A DNA stretch of 64,000 bases, taken from NCBI GenBank assembly GCA_019654215.1, contig BPDI01000009.1, forward strand, positions 1-64,000, given 5' to 3'. Below, one piece after another: positions 1-9,585 of this stretch (within the stretch, counting starts at the first letter, position 1; each line of letters starts with the position of its first letter). Source of the stretch: Gammaproteobacteria bacterium (lineage in GTDB: Bacteria > Pseudomonadota > Gammaproteobacteria > Pseudomonadales > Pseudohongiellaceae). The notes beneath the pieces were generated by a model. The model did not search any database. It worked only from the letters and a program-made list of their open reading frames with translations, and was not told the origin of the DNA. Both the position numbers and the translations under genes were made by a program.

Positions 1-303
1 ATTGTATTTCCCGTTCCAGTTATCAATAGGTAACCACACTTCGAAATTTACTTGCGGTGAAGTAATGCCAACTACTCGGCAAAAAGCTGGAGTGATGAGC
101 GTGCTATTTGAGCCTGAAGAAGTAAAACTATTCGCTTCGATTACTTCTGCAGATGAAATAGTTGTATCTGGCAAAGAAGTATTGGTCAGCACCACGCAGG
201 ATTGTCTTAGATCACTCGATTGTTGCGCTAGCAATGAATTGGAGAAACCGATTAGCGCCATAGTTGCTATTAAAGTTGGAAGAATTCGATTTGTTCCTTG
301 CAT
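1..303 (-). CDS. Tannase/feruloyl esterase family protein, N-terminal part
   Basis: Reading the minus strand from the ATG at 303 gives 101 codons open to the window edge. The protein starts with a signal peptide (hydrophobic residues about 7-25, ending S-L-L-A-Q-Q). Around residues 75-101 it has C-R-V-V-G, then F-E-V-W-L-P, then W-N-G-K-Y. This is the N-terminal signature of the tannase/feruloyl esterase family, which are exported alpha/beta hydrolases that cut ester bonds of plant phenolics or similar aromatic esters. An AGGTG lies about 7 bases before the ATG. The gene follows the DUF1295 gene on the same strand by about 20 bases. The catalytic Ser-Asp-His lies off the window, so activity cannot be judged. 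Confidence 0.72.
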   Translation of the reverse strand, partial: MQGTNRILPTLIATMALIGFSNSLLAQQSSDLRQSCVVLTNTSLPDTTISSAEVIEANSFTSSGSNSTLITPAFCRVVGITSPQVNFEVWLPIDNWNGKYN

Positions 304-323
304 TGTGAACACCTGCTGACTTT

Positions 324-1187
324 TTAGGATTTTTTAGGAAGAAGGATTAATGTGGAAGTTGTTGCGATATATTGCTGGTAAGCTGGATCGGCCCCCCATC
401 GTTTTTGGCCCCCTTCTTCTAGCAATCTTACTCCGCTTATTTTTACTAATAGAAAGATGACAAAGATTGGAGAGATTAATGTCATGTACTGCCATCCCAC
501 CAGTGTGGGTAAAGCAATAATTCCTATCCCTAGCCAGAGAACAATTTCCCCAAAATAGTTGGGATGACGAGAGTATGCCCACAAACCAGTTGTTATGAAT
601 TTTTCTGCATTGTCCGGATTCTTGCGGAATTTAGTCTTTTGTTGATCAGCAATTACTTCAATCGCGAATCCAACTACCCACAGTAACATTCCTATAGCTA
701 ACCAAATTCCCAATGGCCGGGGAACTCATTGAAGTGATAGCTGCCAATCCTGCGGCCATGGTTATAAATACCCAGGCGCCACCTAATGTGAAAGTAAACA
801 AATAGCGCCAGAAGCGTTTCTTCATTTCGTCAAAGCGACGATCCTTTCCCGCTCTCTTAACACGCATAAAAAGAAAGCTACCAAGGCGTGCGGCCCAGAT
901 TGAGATGAGGATACAAATGATTAAGCCGCGTAGATCCAACAAAGGATGCATTACCGCAGCAACGGCAACCGTGGCGATATAGGAAATGGAGCCGACCAGA
1001 TCAAAATAGTGTTCGGTTTGAAAAATAAAGCTCGGGACAAAAACAATCCAATGCAGCAGAAAGCCAATACTTGCGCAAATGGCGAACAGGGGAACGAGAG
1101 GAACGGGAAAAGCTTCCTTGGCTACCTGCCCAGGCAAGGCCGCCACTAAAGCAAGACTGCAAGAATGCCAATGATTGGTTTTAGCAC
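324..1187 (-). CDS. DUF1295 family membrane protein (steroid-reductase-like fold), frameshifted
   Basis: Two overlapping frames join into one DUF1295 protein of about 280 residues. The N-terminal part (about 658-1146) has several membrane segments and Q-T-E-H-Y-F-D-L, typical of the family. The C-terminal part (324-713) holds S-R-H-P-N-Y-F-G-E-I, the cofactor-binding motif shared with steroid 5-alpha-reductases and isoprenylcysteine methyltransferases. The likely start is a GTG at 1187 with AGGAG in front. From it the leader V-L-K-P-I-I-G-I-L-A runs into a stop that a single base change near 1148 would remove. A second frame change lies at about 660-710. The family is an inner-membrane putative NAD(P)H-dependent reductase or methyltransferase of unknown substrate. 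Confidence 0.7.
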
Positions 1188-1205
1188 AATAAGCTCCTAA
1201 ATAAG

Positions 1206-2264
1206 TTAAAAATCTACACGAGCCAGTGCTATGCCACTTTCTCCGGCCACTGCATACAACAGATAGACTATGCCGTCTTCAATGTGGAGTGCAGGATCGC
1301 GCAATTGGTTTACTATTCCATACGCCGTAGACCGCACTGATGGTTCAAGTGGGGCGTTTGCACCCTCCCAATCAAACTCTGGTGCAGTACCACGTTTCCT
1401 CGGATTCTTCCCATTCCATCCATCGCCACTGATATCGTTTGTGCTAAGCAAAATCTTTCAGGCCATCGCCAACCCGTGTCCAGACACGTACAAATAATTA
1501 CCGCGTTTCATTACTGCTGAATGCCGCATAGTAGGCTCAAACAAACGTGGACCTTCTTCGAAGTCTGTGAATCCGTCTTCTGAACGGTAGAACTGTCCTG
1601 GCATTGCTAAAACATAAGTCAATCGTCATGTTCAAAAGCCGCATATAGGTGCGGCCCAAGTTTTCTTCTCTAGCAAAAAAATCGATACCATCTTTAGAAG
1701 TGGCTACCGTGAATGTTGGAATGCGGGCCCTTCTAGTCCGTGGTAATACATGATGATGGTCTGAGTTTCGTCATCCACATGGACATCCGGTGATGCAATA
1801 TGGGAAGAGTAAATTCAAGGGCTAAGTCATGGGAAACTGGAGATCCTAGACCGGAAACCCCACGCCGAGCAGCAGTAAGTTGGGCTAATTGTTCTCACTT
1901 ATTGGGGTGGAACAGGCGCAAAATAGGAGTGCTCAATTTTGAGACTTCCTGGTGCATAAATATTCCAGGGTCCTGTAACTCATCTGCATACGCGAGCCTA
2001 ATGTAAAGACCTTTGTGATCGGCGAAGTATAAATAGTATTTACCCAGAGGATTTTCAATCCACTCAGGAACTTTAATTAACGAGGGTCCCTGAATATTCA
2101 CGCCAATCTTGGGTGGAGATCAGGCCCAATAATTGGTTTGTCCAGTAATCTGGTTACTTTTACGAAGTTAGGTCTGGCTGTTGGGCTTGAGCTAGAGAAA
2201 TGTTGATCAGAAAAACGGCTAAAAAGCCAAAGGCTTTAATCAGTAATCTCAATTTGGCAGTCAT
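1206..2264 (-). pseudogene. Exported glycosidase-like beta-propeller protein, multiply frameshifted
   Basis: From the ATG at 2264 a signal peptide is read (M-T-A-K-L-R-L-L, ending A-Q-A-Q-Q). After that, the coherent protein jumps between frames at least four times. Recognisable pieces in order are G-P-S-L-I-K-V-P-E-W with Y-Y-L-Y-F-A-D-H-K-G and Y-I-R-L-A-Y-A-D (1895-2101), then D-V-H-V-D-D-E with M-Y-Y-H-G (about 1735-1800), then F-Y-R-S-E-D-G-F (about 1590), then R-D-P-A-L with Y-L-L-Y-A-V-A-G-E-S-G-I (1206-1330). Repeated short strand motifs of this kind are typical of the GH32/43/68-like five-bladed propeller. I cannot assign a family number. It is either a decayed gene or an intact one with several indel errors. 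Confidence 0.55.
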
Positions 2265-2517
2265 AGCGATTCTCGGTATTTATTCTTATTGATCTAAGAG
2301 TAAAAGGGGAGGCCCGAAATGTCTACCGACCTATGTTTCCGGTTTCATGCCGGGTTTTAGGCATAAGAAAAATTGGTTATGAGGAAGTAGGGAACAAGTG
2401 ATGTCTGAGCCAGTTCCTATAATGTTGGTTAACAAAGTTATCGAAAATATTTCTTTCCTGTCAGAGTGACCGAGGCAACAATTTTTGATGGCTTTTATCT
2501 GGTTAGGTTTATCTAGT

Positions 2518-3390
2518 TTATTGATCAGTCAAGCCAGAACTCATCTTCTTACGAGCCGCTGGTAAGTCGACAAATTCTCCTTCGCGATTTTTGCTCGCTG
2601 CAGTCATTGCTTCTTTTATTTCATCTTTCTGCAACATGCTGGCATTCCAAATTCCGATATAATCAAGCGTATCAGCAGTACTATGATCGCGAGCGTAATT
2701 TATAATGCGTTTGCTACCATAAATTGCCAGAGGTGCTTTGCTGGTAATTTCTTTGGCAATGGCCATAACCGCTTTCAGCATCGTTTCCTGATCTGGAAAA
2801 ACTTCATTTACTATGCCTAAAGACTTCGCTTCCTTTGCACCCATAGGTCTGCCGGTGTAGGCAAGTTCTTTTACAATGCCTTCCGGCAGTAATTTTGTAA
2901 TGCGTGGGAAAGTACCGACATCCGCGGTCATGCCGATATTTATTTCGAAAATAGTTAAGAACGCATCTTCGGTCATGTAGCGCATATCGCAGGCGGTAAT
3001 CATGTCGACGCTACCGCCGATTGCGCCGCCCTGGATTGCTGCCAGCACGGGAATTCGACAATTATCTAGGCTAGTAAATGCATCTTGCAGATACTTCACA
3101 GTGTCCAAGAACTTTGCACCATGAAGTCGATTGGGTTTCGCCTGAGTTTCAGGATCATCACTGATAGAAACACTGCTGCCAAATACCGAAGTATCCATGC
3201 CCGCAGAAAAATGTGGACCAGTTGAAGAAATGACAATTACTCGAGCGAGAGATTCTTTGTCGATCTGATTAACTATAAGCGGCAAGTCGTCCCAGAATTC
3301 CGGAATCATGCTGTTGCGTTTATCTGGACGATTTAAAACGATGTGGGCAATATTGTTCTCTATGGAAACATCCAAACAATTCGATTCCAT
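2518..3390 (-). CDS. Enoyl-CoA hydratase/isomerase, delta3,5-delta2,4-dienoyl-CoA isomerase-like
   Basis: This is a 290-residue crotonase-fold enzyme. The oxyanion-hole segments are H-F-S-A-G-M-D (residues 60-66) and Q-G-G-A-I-G-G (120-126). E149 and D157 in the segment F-E-I-N-I-G-M-T-A-D-V-G-T have the same spacing as the catalytic Glu/Asp pair of mammalian ECH1. That enzyme moves double bonds in 3,5-dienoyl-CoA during beta-oxidation of unsaturated fatty acids. The match to the A-D-V-G-T motif favours dienoyl-CoA isomerase over plain hydratase. It is cytoplasmic. It may be co-transcribed with the exported unknown gene downstream, although the functions look unrelated. The substrate is inferred. 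Confidence 0.8.
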   Translation of the reverse strand: MESNCLDVSIENNIAHIVLNRPDKRNSMIPEFWDDLPLIVNQIDKESLARVIVISSTGPHFSAGMDTSVFGSSVSISDDPETQAKPNRLHGAKFLDTVKYLQDAFTSLDNCRIPVLAAIQGGAIGGSVDMITACDMRYMTEDAFLTIFEINIGMTADVGTFPRITKLLPEGIVKELAYTGRPMGAKEAKSLGIVNEVFPDQETMLKAVMAIAKEITSKAPLAIYGSKRIINYARDHSTADTLDYIGIWNASMLQKDEIKEAMTAASKNREGEFVDLPAARKKMSSGLTDQ

Positions 3391-3408
3391 TTTCTACTCC
3401 TTAATAAC

Positions 3409-4056
3409 TTAGTTTCTGCGGCAATGAAAATCGACGGCTTCTTTTCCGCTAGTAACGTTTTCTACTACGGCTCCCCATGTCATGACACCCGATGTGGCCA
3501 TGCGTCGGCGTCTATCTTCCATATAGGCAGTAAATCTAACCTGACTAGGGCCAGATAATACTGCTTCAATATCCATTAGTACGATGCGGTAATACTTGGC
3601 TATGAAGTCTTTGGTGAATTGCGCTCGCCATTTATAAGCATCCAAAGCTTCTTCGTAGCGTGGATTGCCCTCCAGTTCGGAATTGTTCCAGGCGCTACAC
3701 ATGGCGCGCACGTTTGCCATTTCGCTGTTGTTTATAAAACTTCGAGCGTTAGAAATGGTGATAAATATGTCCTGCAATTGCGAGTCGTTAATCGAAAGTT
3801 CCGTTTTTGTTTGTGCCGGGCGGTCAGCGATTTCCTGCATTAAACGATTCAGGACAGCGCGATCGATTTCTTCTGGCGCAATGGTCGGAACCAATACGTT
3901 TAATTCCCTGGGTTCTTCATTGCCCAAGGTGCGAATTTCCTGCAGGCGACTGTTTGCATCCAAGCTGCCATCTACTGGTACTTGGAATTCATCTTGTGCG
4001 TATATAAGTATGCTTATGCTTAATAACAACCCGCTTTGTGTTAGGAACTTCAACAT
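3409..4056 (-). CDS. Exported protein of unknown function
   Basis: A 215-residue protein with an N-terminal hydrophobic segment (residues 5-20, ending I-Y-A-Q), consistent with Sec export. The mature part is polar, with no membrane segment. Helix-like charged stretches include P-E-E-I-D-R-A and an R-R-R-R-M near the C terminus. Two cysteines (in A-M-C-S-A-W and the final H-C-R-R-N) could form a disulfide. It lies 20 bases downstream of the M20 hydrolase on the same strand and just upstream of the crotonase gene. I do not recognise a family. Confidence 0.6.
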   Translation of the reverse strand: MLKFLTQSGLLLSISILIYAQDEFQVPVDGSLDANSRLQEIRTLGNEEPRELNVLVPTIAPEEIDRAVLNRLMQEIADRPAQTKTELSINDSQLQDIFITISNARSFINNSEMANVRAMCSAWNNSELEGNPRYEEALDAYKWRAQFTKDFIAKYYRIVLMDIEAVLSGPSQVRFTAYMEDRRRRMATSGVMTWGAVVENVTSGKEAVDFHCRRN

Positions 4057-4076
4057 AATCGTAATGGCTGGTGAGT

Positions 4077-5676
4077 TTACTGGCTTCTTCTTATTTCAGT
4101 AGGCTCTAGCTGAGGATAATCGATACCTAACTGTTCAAGGTAAGTGTCGAAACGGCTTGGGTCGTAATATAGCTCTTCTAGTAGTGGTCGATACTCCGTC
4201 ATGATGTCGGCATTTTTTTCAATGGCCGGCGGATCATCTCGGCCAATGAAAGGTGTGTAAACCTCATCGACAGTTTGTACATCATCGAAATATGCCTGCG
4301 CATCTTCAACCAATGTTTCTGATTGCAATAAATCCAACATGGTTGTGGCAATTACCTTTGCTCCGGCTATCGCACCTTTATGGGCGATTGGTGTAGCCAT
4401 GGCCATGGCACTGGACCAATGATGTCCTTGTAATCCCCTCACGTTAGATGGAAAGCGTAAGGTGACAGTTGGCACATTCCAGGATACATCGCCAATATCA
4501 TCAGAACCCCCAGAAACGGGTTGTTCTAAATCCGGAATGATGCCTGATAATTCGGTGGCTAATCCTTGAGGTTCATCAGAGCCCATTAGTTCCTGCAGTG
4601 CGCGAGCAAATTGCTGATCGTCTTCAGACCATTGCGGTAGTCCTATCCGCTGAATGTTTTCATCCATAGCAATTGCGATGGGCTGATTGAAATGACGAGG
4701 GTATGCAGCTCCAATAATTCGTCTAGACATGGATGTGTCAGACATGAGTGCCGCGCCTTCGGCAATTTGATGCAACGTGTCAAAGTTTTCACGAATACCA
4801 TCGGCGGTCACTTCGCGAATGAAATACCAGACGCTGGCGGAAGAAGGAACAACATTTGGTTGGTCGCCACCATTACTAATCACATAATGGGATCTTTGTA
4901 ATGGATGTAAATGTTCGCGGCGAAAATTCCAGGCGATATTCATTAACTCTACAGCGTCTAATGCACTGCGACCTTCCCATGGGTCACCGGCACCATGGGC
5001 CGCTTCTCCATCGAATAGATATTCGACGGAAACTAATCCAGTTCCTCGCGCACGCCCCCAACTCACACTTAGGTTATTAGATACGTGCGTAAATAAAACA
5101 GCATTGACGCCTTCGAATAAACCATCTCGGGCATACCAGGCTTTAGTACCCAGTAATTCTTCTGCAATGCCAGGCCAAATCACGATGGTACCAGGCAAGT
5201 TTTCCCGCTCCATGAGTTCTTTTACTGCCAGTGCGGCAACGATGTTGACGGCTTGGCCAGAGTTGTGACCTTCCCCGTGTCCTGGTGCCCCTTCGATCAT
5301 AGGTTGACGGAAAGCAACGCCCGGCATTTGTGAAGATCGAGGAATACCATCTACATCAGAACCAAGAGCGATTACTGGCTCGCCACTACCCCAAGTGCCC
5401 CACCAAGCAGAAGGAATGCCAGCAACGCCCAGTTCAACCTCGAAACCATTTTCTTCGAGTAATTCTACGAGGTAGCGTTGAGTTTCAAATTCCTGGAAGC
5501 CGAGCTCTGAAAAGGAAAACAAGCTATCGACTATTTCTTGGGTGAGTTTCTGCATGGATTCGACTGAGGCTACTGCTTCCGCTTTTAGTCCGGTAAAGCC
5601 ATCCTGCGCCATCATCGATCCCGCCGGCAACAAGCCGGGCAGTCAAGCAGATAATTATTGTTTTTCGAAAGTTCAT
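4077..5676 (-). CDS. Exported M20-family amidohydrolase, AbgB-like
   Basis: This is an M20D-type metal hydrolase related to p-aminobenzoyl-glutamate hydrolase subunit B, with about 520 residues in the main frame. It shows the early S-E-L-G-F-Q-E-F-E-T motif, the metal region G-H-G-E-G-H-N-S-G, and the acidic pair in I-A-E-E-L-L-G-T. The usual Cys between the metal-region histidines of AbgB is a Glu here. The main frame starts at a TTG (5633) inside what looks like a signal peptide. An ATG at 5676 gives M-N-F-R-K-T-I-I-I-C-L in another frame, and one indel near 5633-5640 would join the two into a signal peptide ending M-M-A-Q. The likely role is periplasmic cleavage of an amide or dipeptide. 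Confidence 0.72.
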
Positions 5677-5854
5677 TACACACCCCACGCAACCAGTTCG
5701 TGCATAAATTTATTTGTAATAAAGGCAATTAGGGTACGCTGTTTTCCGGCTCTGCACCAGCGCATCTATCCCATGTATAAGCCTTGAAAGTAGTAGTTAA
5801 GAGAATGAAATGGCAGCCGCTCTACTAGTTAAGCTAGATTAGTAGGAGATACCA

Positions 5855-6241
5855 ATGGAAGCACTATTCGCAGATGTGAACTGGCTAGCTGTGGGTGTCA
5901 GTACGATTATTAGTTTTATATTAAGCGGGCTTTGGTATTCACCAAAAATGTTTGGCACCAAGTGGGCGAAAGGAGTCGGAGTAAATGTCGATGCTGATGC
6001 TAAACAACCGATGCCAGCCTTGGTCACCCAATTTATTGGAACTTTGTTGTTTGCCTGGGTAGTAGCTTTGGCTTATACCAATGGGTCAATAGCATCGATA
6101 GTGCTAATAAGTATTACGTTCTTCTTTTTATTAGTAGCAGCGAATCTTTTTGCTGAACATTCGGTTTATGCGGCAGTTGTGGAAGGGATGTTAATAATCA
6201 CCATGGGGTTAATCATGGTGGTGTGCAATATTTTTCTATAG
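5855..6241 (+). CDS. DUF1761 domain-containing membrane protein
   Basis: A 128-residue integral membrane protein with about four hydrophobic helices. The first carries the family-typical S-G-L-W-Y-S-P-K-M-F-G. The start is well marked, with TAGGAG shortly before the ATG. It is divergent from the M20 gene upstream and convergent with the TIGR01777 gene downstream. DUF1761 proteins have no established biochemical role. The length and topology match the family. Confidence 0.72.
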   Translation: MEALFADVNWLAVGVSTIISFILSGLWYSPKMFGTKWAKGVGVNVDADAKQPMPALVTQFIGTLLFAWVVALAYTNGSIASIVLISITFFFLLVAANLFAEHSVYAAVVEGMLIITMGLIMVVCNIFL

Positions 6242-6446
6242 CAAGAAATTAGTGGGAGCACCTGGGAGTTAGAAGTTTGCGATCTTCCACGCGTTCTGAT
6301 TCCTTCGCGGGGTCAGCAGGATCTAGTCATGACAATTGATATCGAGAATCGGTAAATACTGGAAGAGTAAGAAATAGGATCTTATCTTGGTGGATTTCAC
6401 TACTAATTCTTGATTTTGAGTAAAGACGATTACTTATCAGTAGTCA

Positions 6447-7391
6447 TTAGCCATACATTTTGTTCAAAGCCGAATCCAATTCAGGGTCAGCTAATTGGAG
6501 TTCCAATTCATTCATGCGTATTGATTGAATGTTTGCGCTAGGAAGTAAGGCCGCATCTGCCATTTCCCCAAACATGAGTCTGACCAGGCTGCTGGGAATT
6601 CTGGGCAAGCGAAATCTTCCGATAGATCGGGCAAGCGCTTGAGAAAAATCTCGACTGGATACTGGTTGATCAGCAACAAAATTCAGTGGACCGATAAATC
6701 TATCTTCTTCAAGCAAATGTTTAAGAATATTTACTGTGTCTCTTAAAGATATCCAGCTTAGTATTTGCCTACCAGAACCAATGGATCCAACGCAGGCCAA
6801 ACGCAAAGGTAATACCAAATTTTTCAGTACACCGCCATTGGGGTTTAGCACCAAGCCGAAACGGAGATGAACAGTGCGGATTCCCACTTGAATAACTTTT
6901 TCTGTTGCTGCTTCCCATTTTGCTGCAAGACTGGCGAGAAAGTCATAGCCTGCTGGGCTGTTTTCATCAAAGATTTGTGTTTCATCAGTGCCGTAGTAAC
7001 CGATGGCAGAGCCTGACAAAAATACTTTTGGGTAGGTGGGAAGCTTCGTGATTGCTTCACTTAAGGCATGAGTTAACTTGACTCGACTATCCACGATCTG
7101 TTTTTTTACTTTTCCATTCCAACGTTTTTCGGAAATATTTTGACCAGCAAGATTAACAATCCCATGCAACGGAATTGAGGGATCCAGATGCATGTAATCT
7201 GAATCTTGTAAGTAGTAAAACGGACCTTCACTTTTGTTTCGTTTCAGATGGTAGACGTTATAACCACTGGTGAGAAGTGTTCGCGAGAGAGCGCTTCCAA
7301 TCATGCCGCTAGCACCGGTAATAAGAATATTTTTTCCTGAGGAGTCGTTACCCTCGATTATAGAAGTTTTTGAGAGTATTGTTTTCAGCAT
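6447..7391 (-). CDS. TIGR01777 family NAD(P)-dependent oxidoreductase (YfcH-like)
   Basis: An extended SDR/epimerase-type protein of about 314 residues from the ATG at 7391. A Rossmann motif I-L-I-T-G-A-S-G-M-I-G lies near the N terminus. Further family blocks are N-L-A-G-Q-N-I, the S-G-S-A-I-G-Y-Y-G active-site stretch, L-R-F-G-L-V-L and F-V-A-D-Q-P-V. It ends in a DUF1731-like C-terminal domain. The frame stays open to 7454, so the start is uncertain, and no clear ribosome site decides it. The family is widespread, cytoplasmic and of unknown substrate. Confidence 0.8.
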   Translation of the reverse strand: MLKTILSKTSIIEGNDSSGKNILITGASGMIGSALSRTLLTSGYNVYHLKRNKSEGPFYYLQDSDYMHLDPSIPLHGIVNLAGQNISEKRWNGKVKKQIVDSRVKLTHALSEAITKLPTYPKVFLSGSAIGYYGTDETQIFDENSPAGYDFLASLAAKWEAATEKVIQVGIRTVHLRFGLVLNPNGGVLKNLVLPLRLACVGSIGSGRQILSWISLRDTVNILKHLLEEDRFIGPLNFVADQPVSSRDFSQALARSIGRFRLPRIPSSLVRLMFGEMADAALLPSANIQSIRMNELELQLADPELDSALNKMYG

Positions 7392-7561
7392 TTTAGTTTC
7401 AACATATTTAATCCAACACCTTACTACGTCTAAGACTCCAGATTGGATCACCAAACTTAATATATTTAATTTAATGATAACTAAGTGATCCAGATTTACT
7501 GAATGTCCGTTTCTCCTAACGCTATGGTTTATTGATTTTTATTTTTGTTAGGAGTGAAGTT

Positions 7562-8047
7562 ATGAATTACTTACGAAGAATCTCATTTGCTATTTTCGCA
7601 GTATTGCCTATGGCATTTGCTTCGATTCCAGCGAAGGCTCAAGATATTGTTGATACTGCTATTGCCGCAGGCCAATTCAATACTCTCGTTGCTGCCGTTC
7701 AAGCTGCTGGTTTGGTTGACGTTCTAAAAGGCGATGGGCCTTTCACTGTTTTCGCGCCGACTGATGATGCGTTTGCAGCTTTACCAGAAGGAACTGTTGA
7801 AAATTTGTTGAAGCCGGAAAACAAAGATCAGTTAGTAGCTGTTCTTACTTATCATGTTGTGCCCGGTAAGATTATGTCATCCGATATAGCTGGCGAAAAA
7901 ACTGAAGTTGCCAGTGTAGAAGGGTCCGAATTATCAGTAGACGCTACTGACGGTGTAAAAGTTGATGGTGCTGTTGTGGTAGCCGCAGACATTGAAACCA
8001 CCAACGGAGTGATTCACGTAATTGACCAGGTTGTGTTGCCAAACTAA
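7562..8047 (+). CDS. Exported fasciclin (FAS1) domain protein
   Basis: A 162-residue protein with a signal peptide (M-N-Y-L-R-R, ending A-K-A-Q) and one FAS1 domain. The H1 motif is [15 protein letters not shown], followed by L-T-Y-H-V-V-P-G-K and the H2 stretch [12 protein letters not shown]. The start at 7562 is preceded by TTAGGAG. Single-domain FAS1 proteins are exported adhesion or stress-associated proteins of uncertain function. A strong hairpin terminator follows, so it is probably monocistronic. Confidence 0.9.
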   Translation: MNYLRRISFAIFAVLPMAFASIPAKAQDIVDTAIAAGQFNTLVAAVQAAGLVDVLKGDGPFTVFAPTDDAFAALPEGTVENLLKPENKDQLVAVLTYHVVPGKIMSSDIAGEKTEVASVEGSELSVDATDGVKVDGAVVVAADIETTNGVIHVIDQVVLPN

Positions 8048-8084
8048 CCCATATAACTGAGTTTTACTCAGTTGTATCCTCTTA

Positions 8085-8110
8085 GGCTGGCTCAACGCCA
8101 GCCTTTTTTT
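8085..8110 (+). terminator. Rho-independent terminator after the fasciclin gene
   Basis: A perfect 7-bp stem GGCTGGC/GCCAGCC with a five-base loop is followed by seven T. A second perfect 7-bp hairpin (AACTGAG/CTCAGTT, 8055-8073) lies just before it and may be part of the same signal. Confidence 0.88.
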
Positions 8111-8113
8111 ATT

Positions 8114-9430
8114 CTAAAAAGATGCAAACAAGTCGTACTCATCTGACTTCACGACTTTCGCTGAAATAATCTCTCCCAATTCAATTTCTTCTTTAGTTTC
8201 TACGTAAACCAAACCATCGATTTCTGGTGCATCGGCTGCGGATCGGCCGATAATTACCTCCTCATTCGCCTCGTCGATGATAATCTCGATTGTGCTACCA
8301 ACTTTTTCTGCGAGTTTCTCTGTGGAAATTTGCTGTTGTACTTTCATAAAGCGATTCCATCGTTCTTCTTTTATTTCATCGTCAACGTGCATAGGCAGTT
8401 CGTTGGACTTAGCTCCATCGACTGGAGAATATTGGAAACAACCAACACGATCTAGCTTAGCCTCTCTCAAAAACTCTAAAAGCTTTTCGAAGTCAGCTTC
8501 CGTTTCACCAGGAAAGCCAACGATAAAAGTGCTACGAATGGTTAGTTGTGGCACTTCACTTCGCCATTGTTCGATTCTTTTAATTGTCTTCTCGTTTGCA
8601 GCAGGCCTTCGCATGGCTTTAAGAATATCGAGGCTGGCATGTTGGAATGGAATGTCTAGATAAGGGAGTATTTTTTTTTCAGCCATTAATGGAATGATCT
8701 TGTCTACATGGGGATAGGGATAGACATAATGTAATCGAACCCATACACCCAACTCGCCAAGTGCTTCGCAGAGTCCTTGCAGGTTTGCTTTAACAGGACG
8801 CCCTTGCCAGAAACCGGTTTGGAATTTGGTATCGACGCCATACGCACTGGTGTCCTGCGAGATAACTAATAGTTCTTTAACACCTGATTTGACCAGTCGC
8901 TCAGCTTCGTCTACTACATCTCCGATAGGCCGGCTCACTAAATTTCCACGCATGGATGGAATAATGCAAAAACTACACCGATGATTGCAGCCTTCTGAAA
9001 TTTTTAAGTAAGCATAATGTCTTGGGGTTAGCTTAATACCTTGTGGCGGCACCAAATCGGTATATGGATCGTGTTCTATCTCAGGTGGAGGAAGGTGCTG
9101 ATGAACTTGCGATACGACTTCTTCGTAAGCTTGAGGTCCGGTTATTCCTAATACTTTGGGATGAGTGCTTGTTATTAGGTTTGCTTGTTTACCTAAGCAT
9201 CCAGTCACGATTACCTTACCGTTTTCATCAAGAGCTTCGCCAATTGCCTGCAAGGATTCTTCTTTAGCACTGTCGATAAAACCACAGGTGTTAACAACAA
9301 CAATATCCGCTTCATCATAGCTGGGAACAATGGAGTATCCATCCATACGCAACTGGGTAAGTATGCGCTCGGAATCTACCAAGGCTTTCGGGCATCCGAG
9401 TGAAACAAATCCAACTTTTTTATCAGACAT
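8114..9430 (-). CDS. rimO: Ribosomal protein S12 methylthiotransferase RimO
   Basis: A 438-residue radical-SAM methylthiotransferase that adds a methylthio group to an aspartate of ribosomal protein S12. The N-terminal MTTase domain has C13 (S-L-G-C-P-K), C49 (N-T-C-G-F-I) and C78 (T-G-C-L-G) for the auxiliary Fe-S cluster. The radical-SAM motif [10 protein letters not shown] gives C148, C152 and C155. A TRAM-like domain forms the C terminus. The opening [13 protein letters not shown] separates RimO from MiaB. Length is normal and the frame is intact. Confidence 0.96.
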   Translation of the reverse strand: MSDKKVGFVSLGCPKALVDSERILTQLRMDGYSIVPSYDEADIVVVNTCGFIDSAKEESLQAIGEALDENGKVIVTGCLGKQANLITSTHPKVLGITGPQAYEEVVSQVHQHLPPPEIEHDPYTDLVPPQGIKLTPRHYAYLKISEGCNHRCSFCIIPSMRGNLVSRPIGDVVDEAERLVKSGVKELLVISQDTSAYGVDTKFQTGFWQGRPVKANLQGLCEALGELGVWVRLHYVYPYPHVDKIIPLMAEKKILPYLDIPFQHASLDILKAMRRPAANEKTIKRIEQWRSEVPQLTIRSTFIVGFPGETEADFEKLLEFLREAKLDRVGCFQYSPVDGAKSNELPMHVDDEIKEERWNRFMKVQQQISTEKLAEKVGSTIEIIIDEANEEVIIGRSAADAPEIDGLVYVETKEEIELGEIISAKVVKSDEYDLFASF

Positions 9431-9585
9431 GGCGTGATTAAGATTCGTTGTTCAAAAAGATTTTAGCGAAGATCTCCGTTTTCGGGGCCAACATAGGATT
9501 ACGCAAATTAATGAATGAGCGATTCGATATAAGGGGCAACTTTCGAATCAGTTGCATGAGTCTCAAATATCATGGGGTCAGAGGA

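Noticed and set aside
2-319. A 105-codon frame on the plus strand at the left edge.
   Set aside because: The opposite strand reads a signal peptide and the tannase-family motifs without a stop, so this is a shadow.
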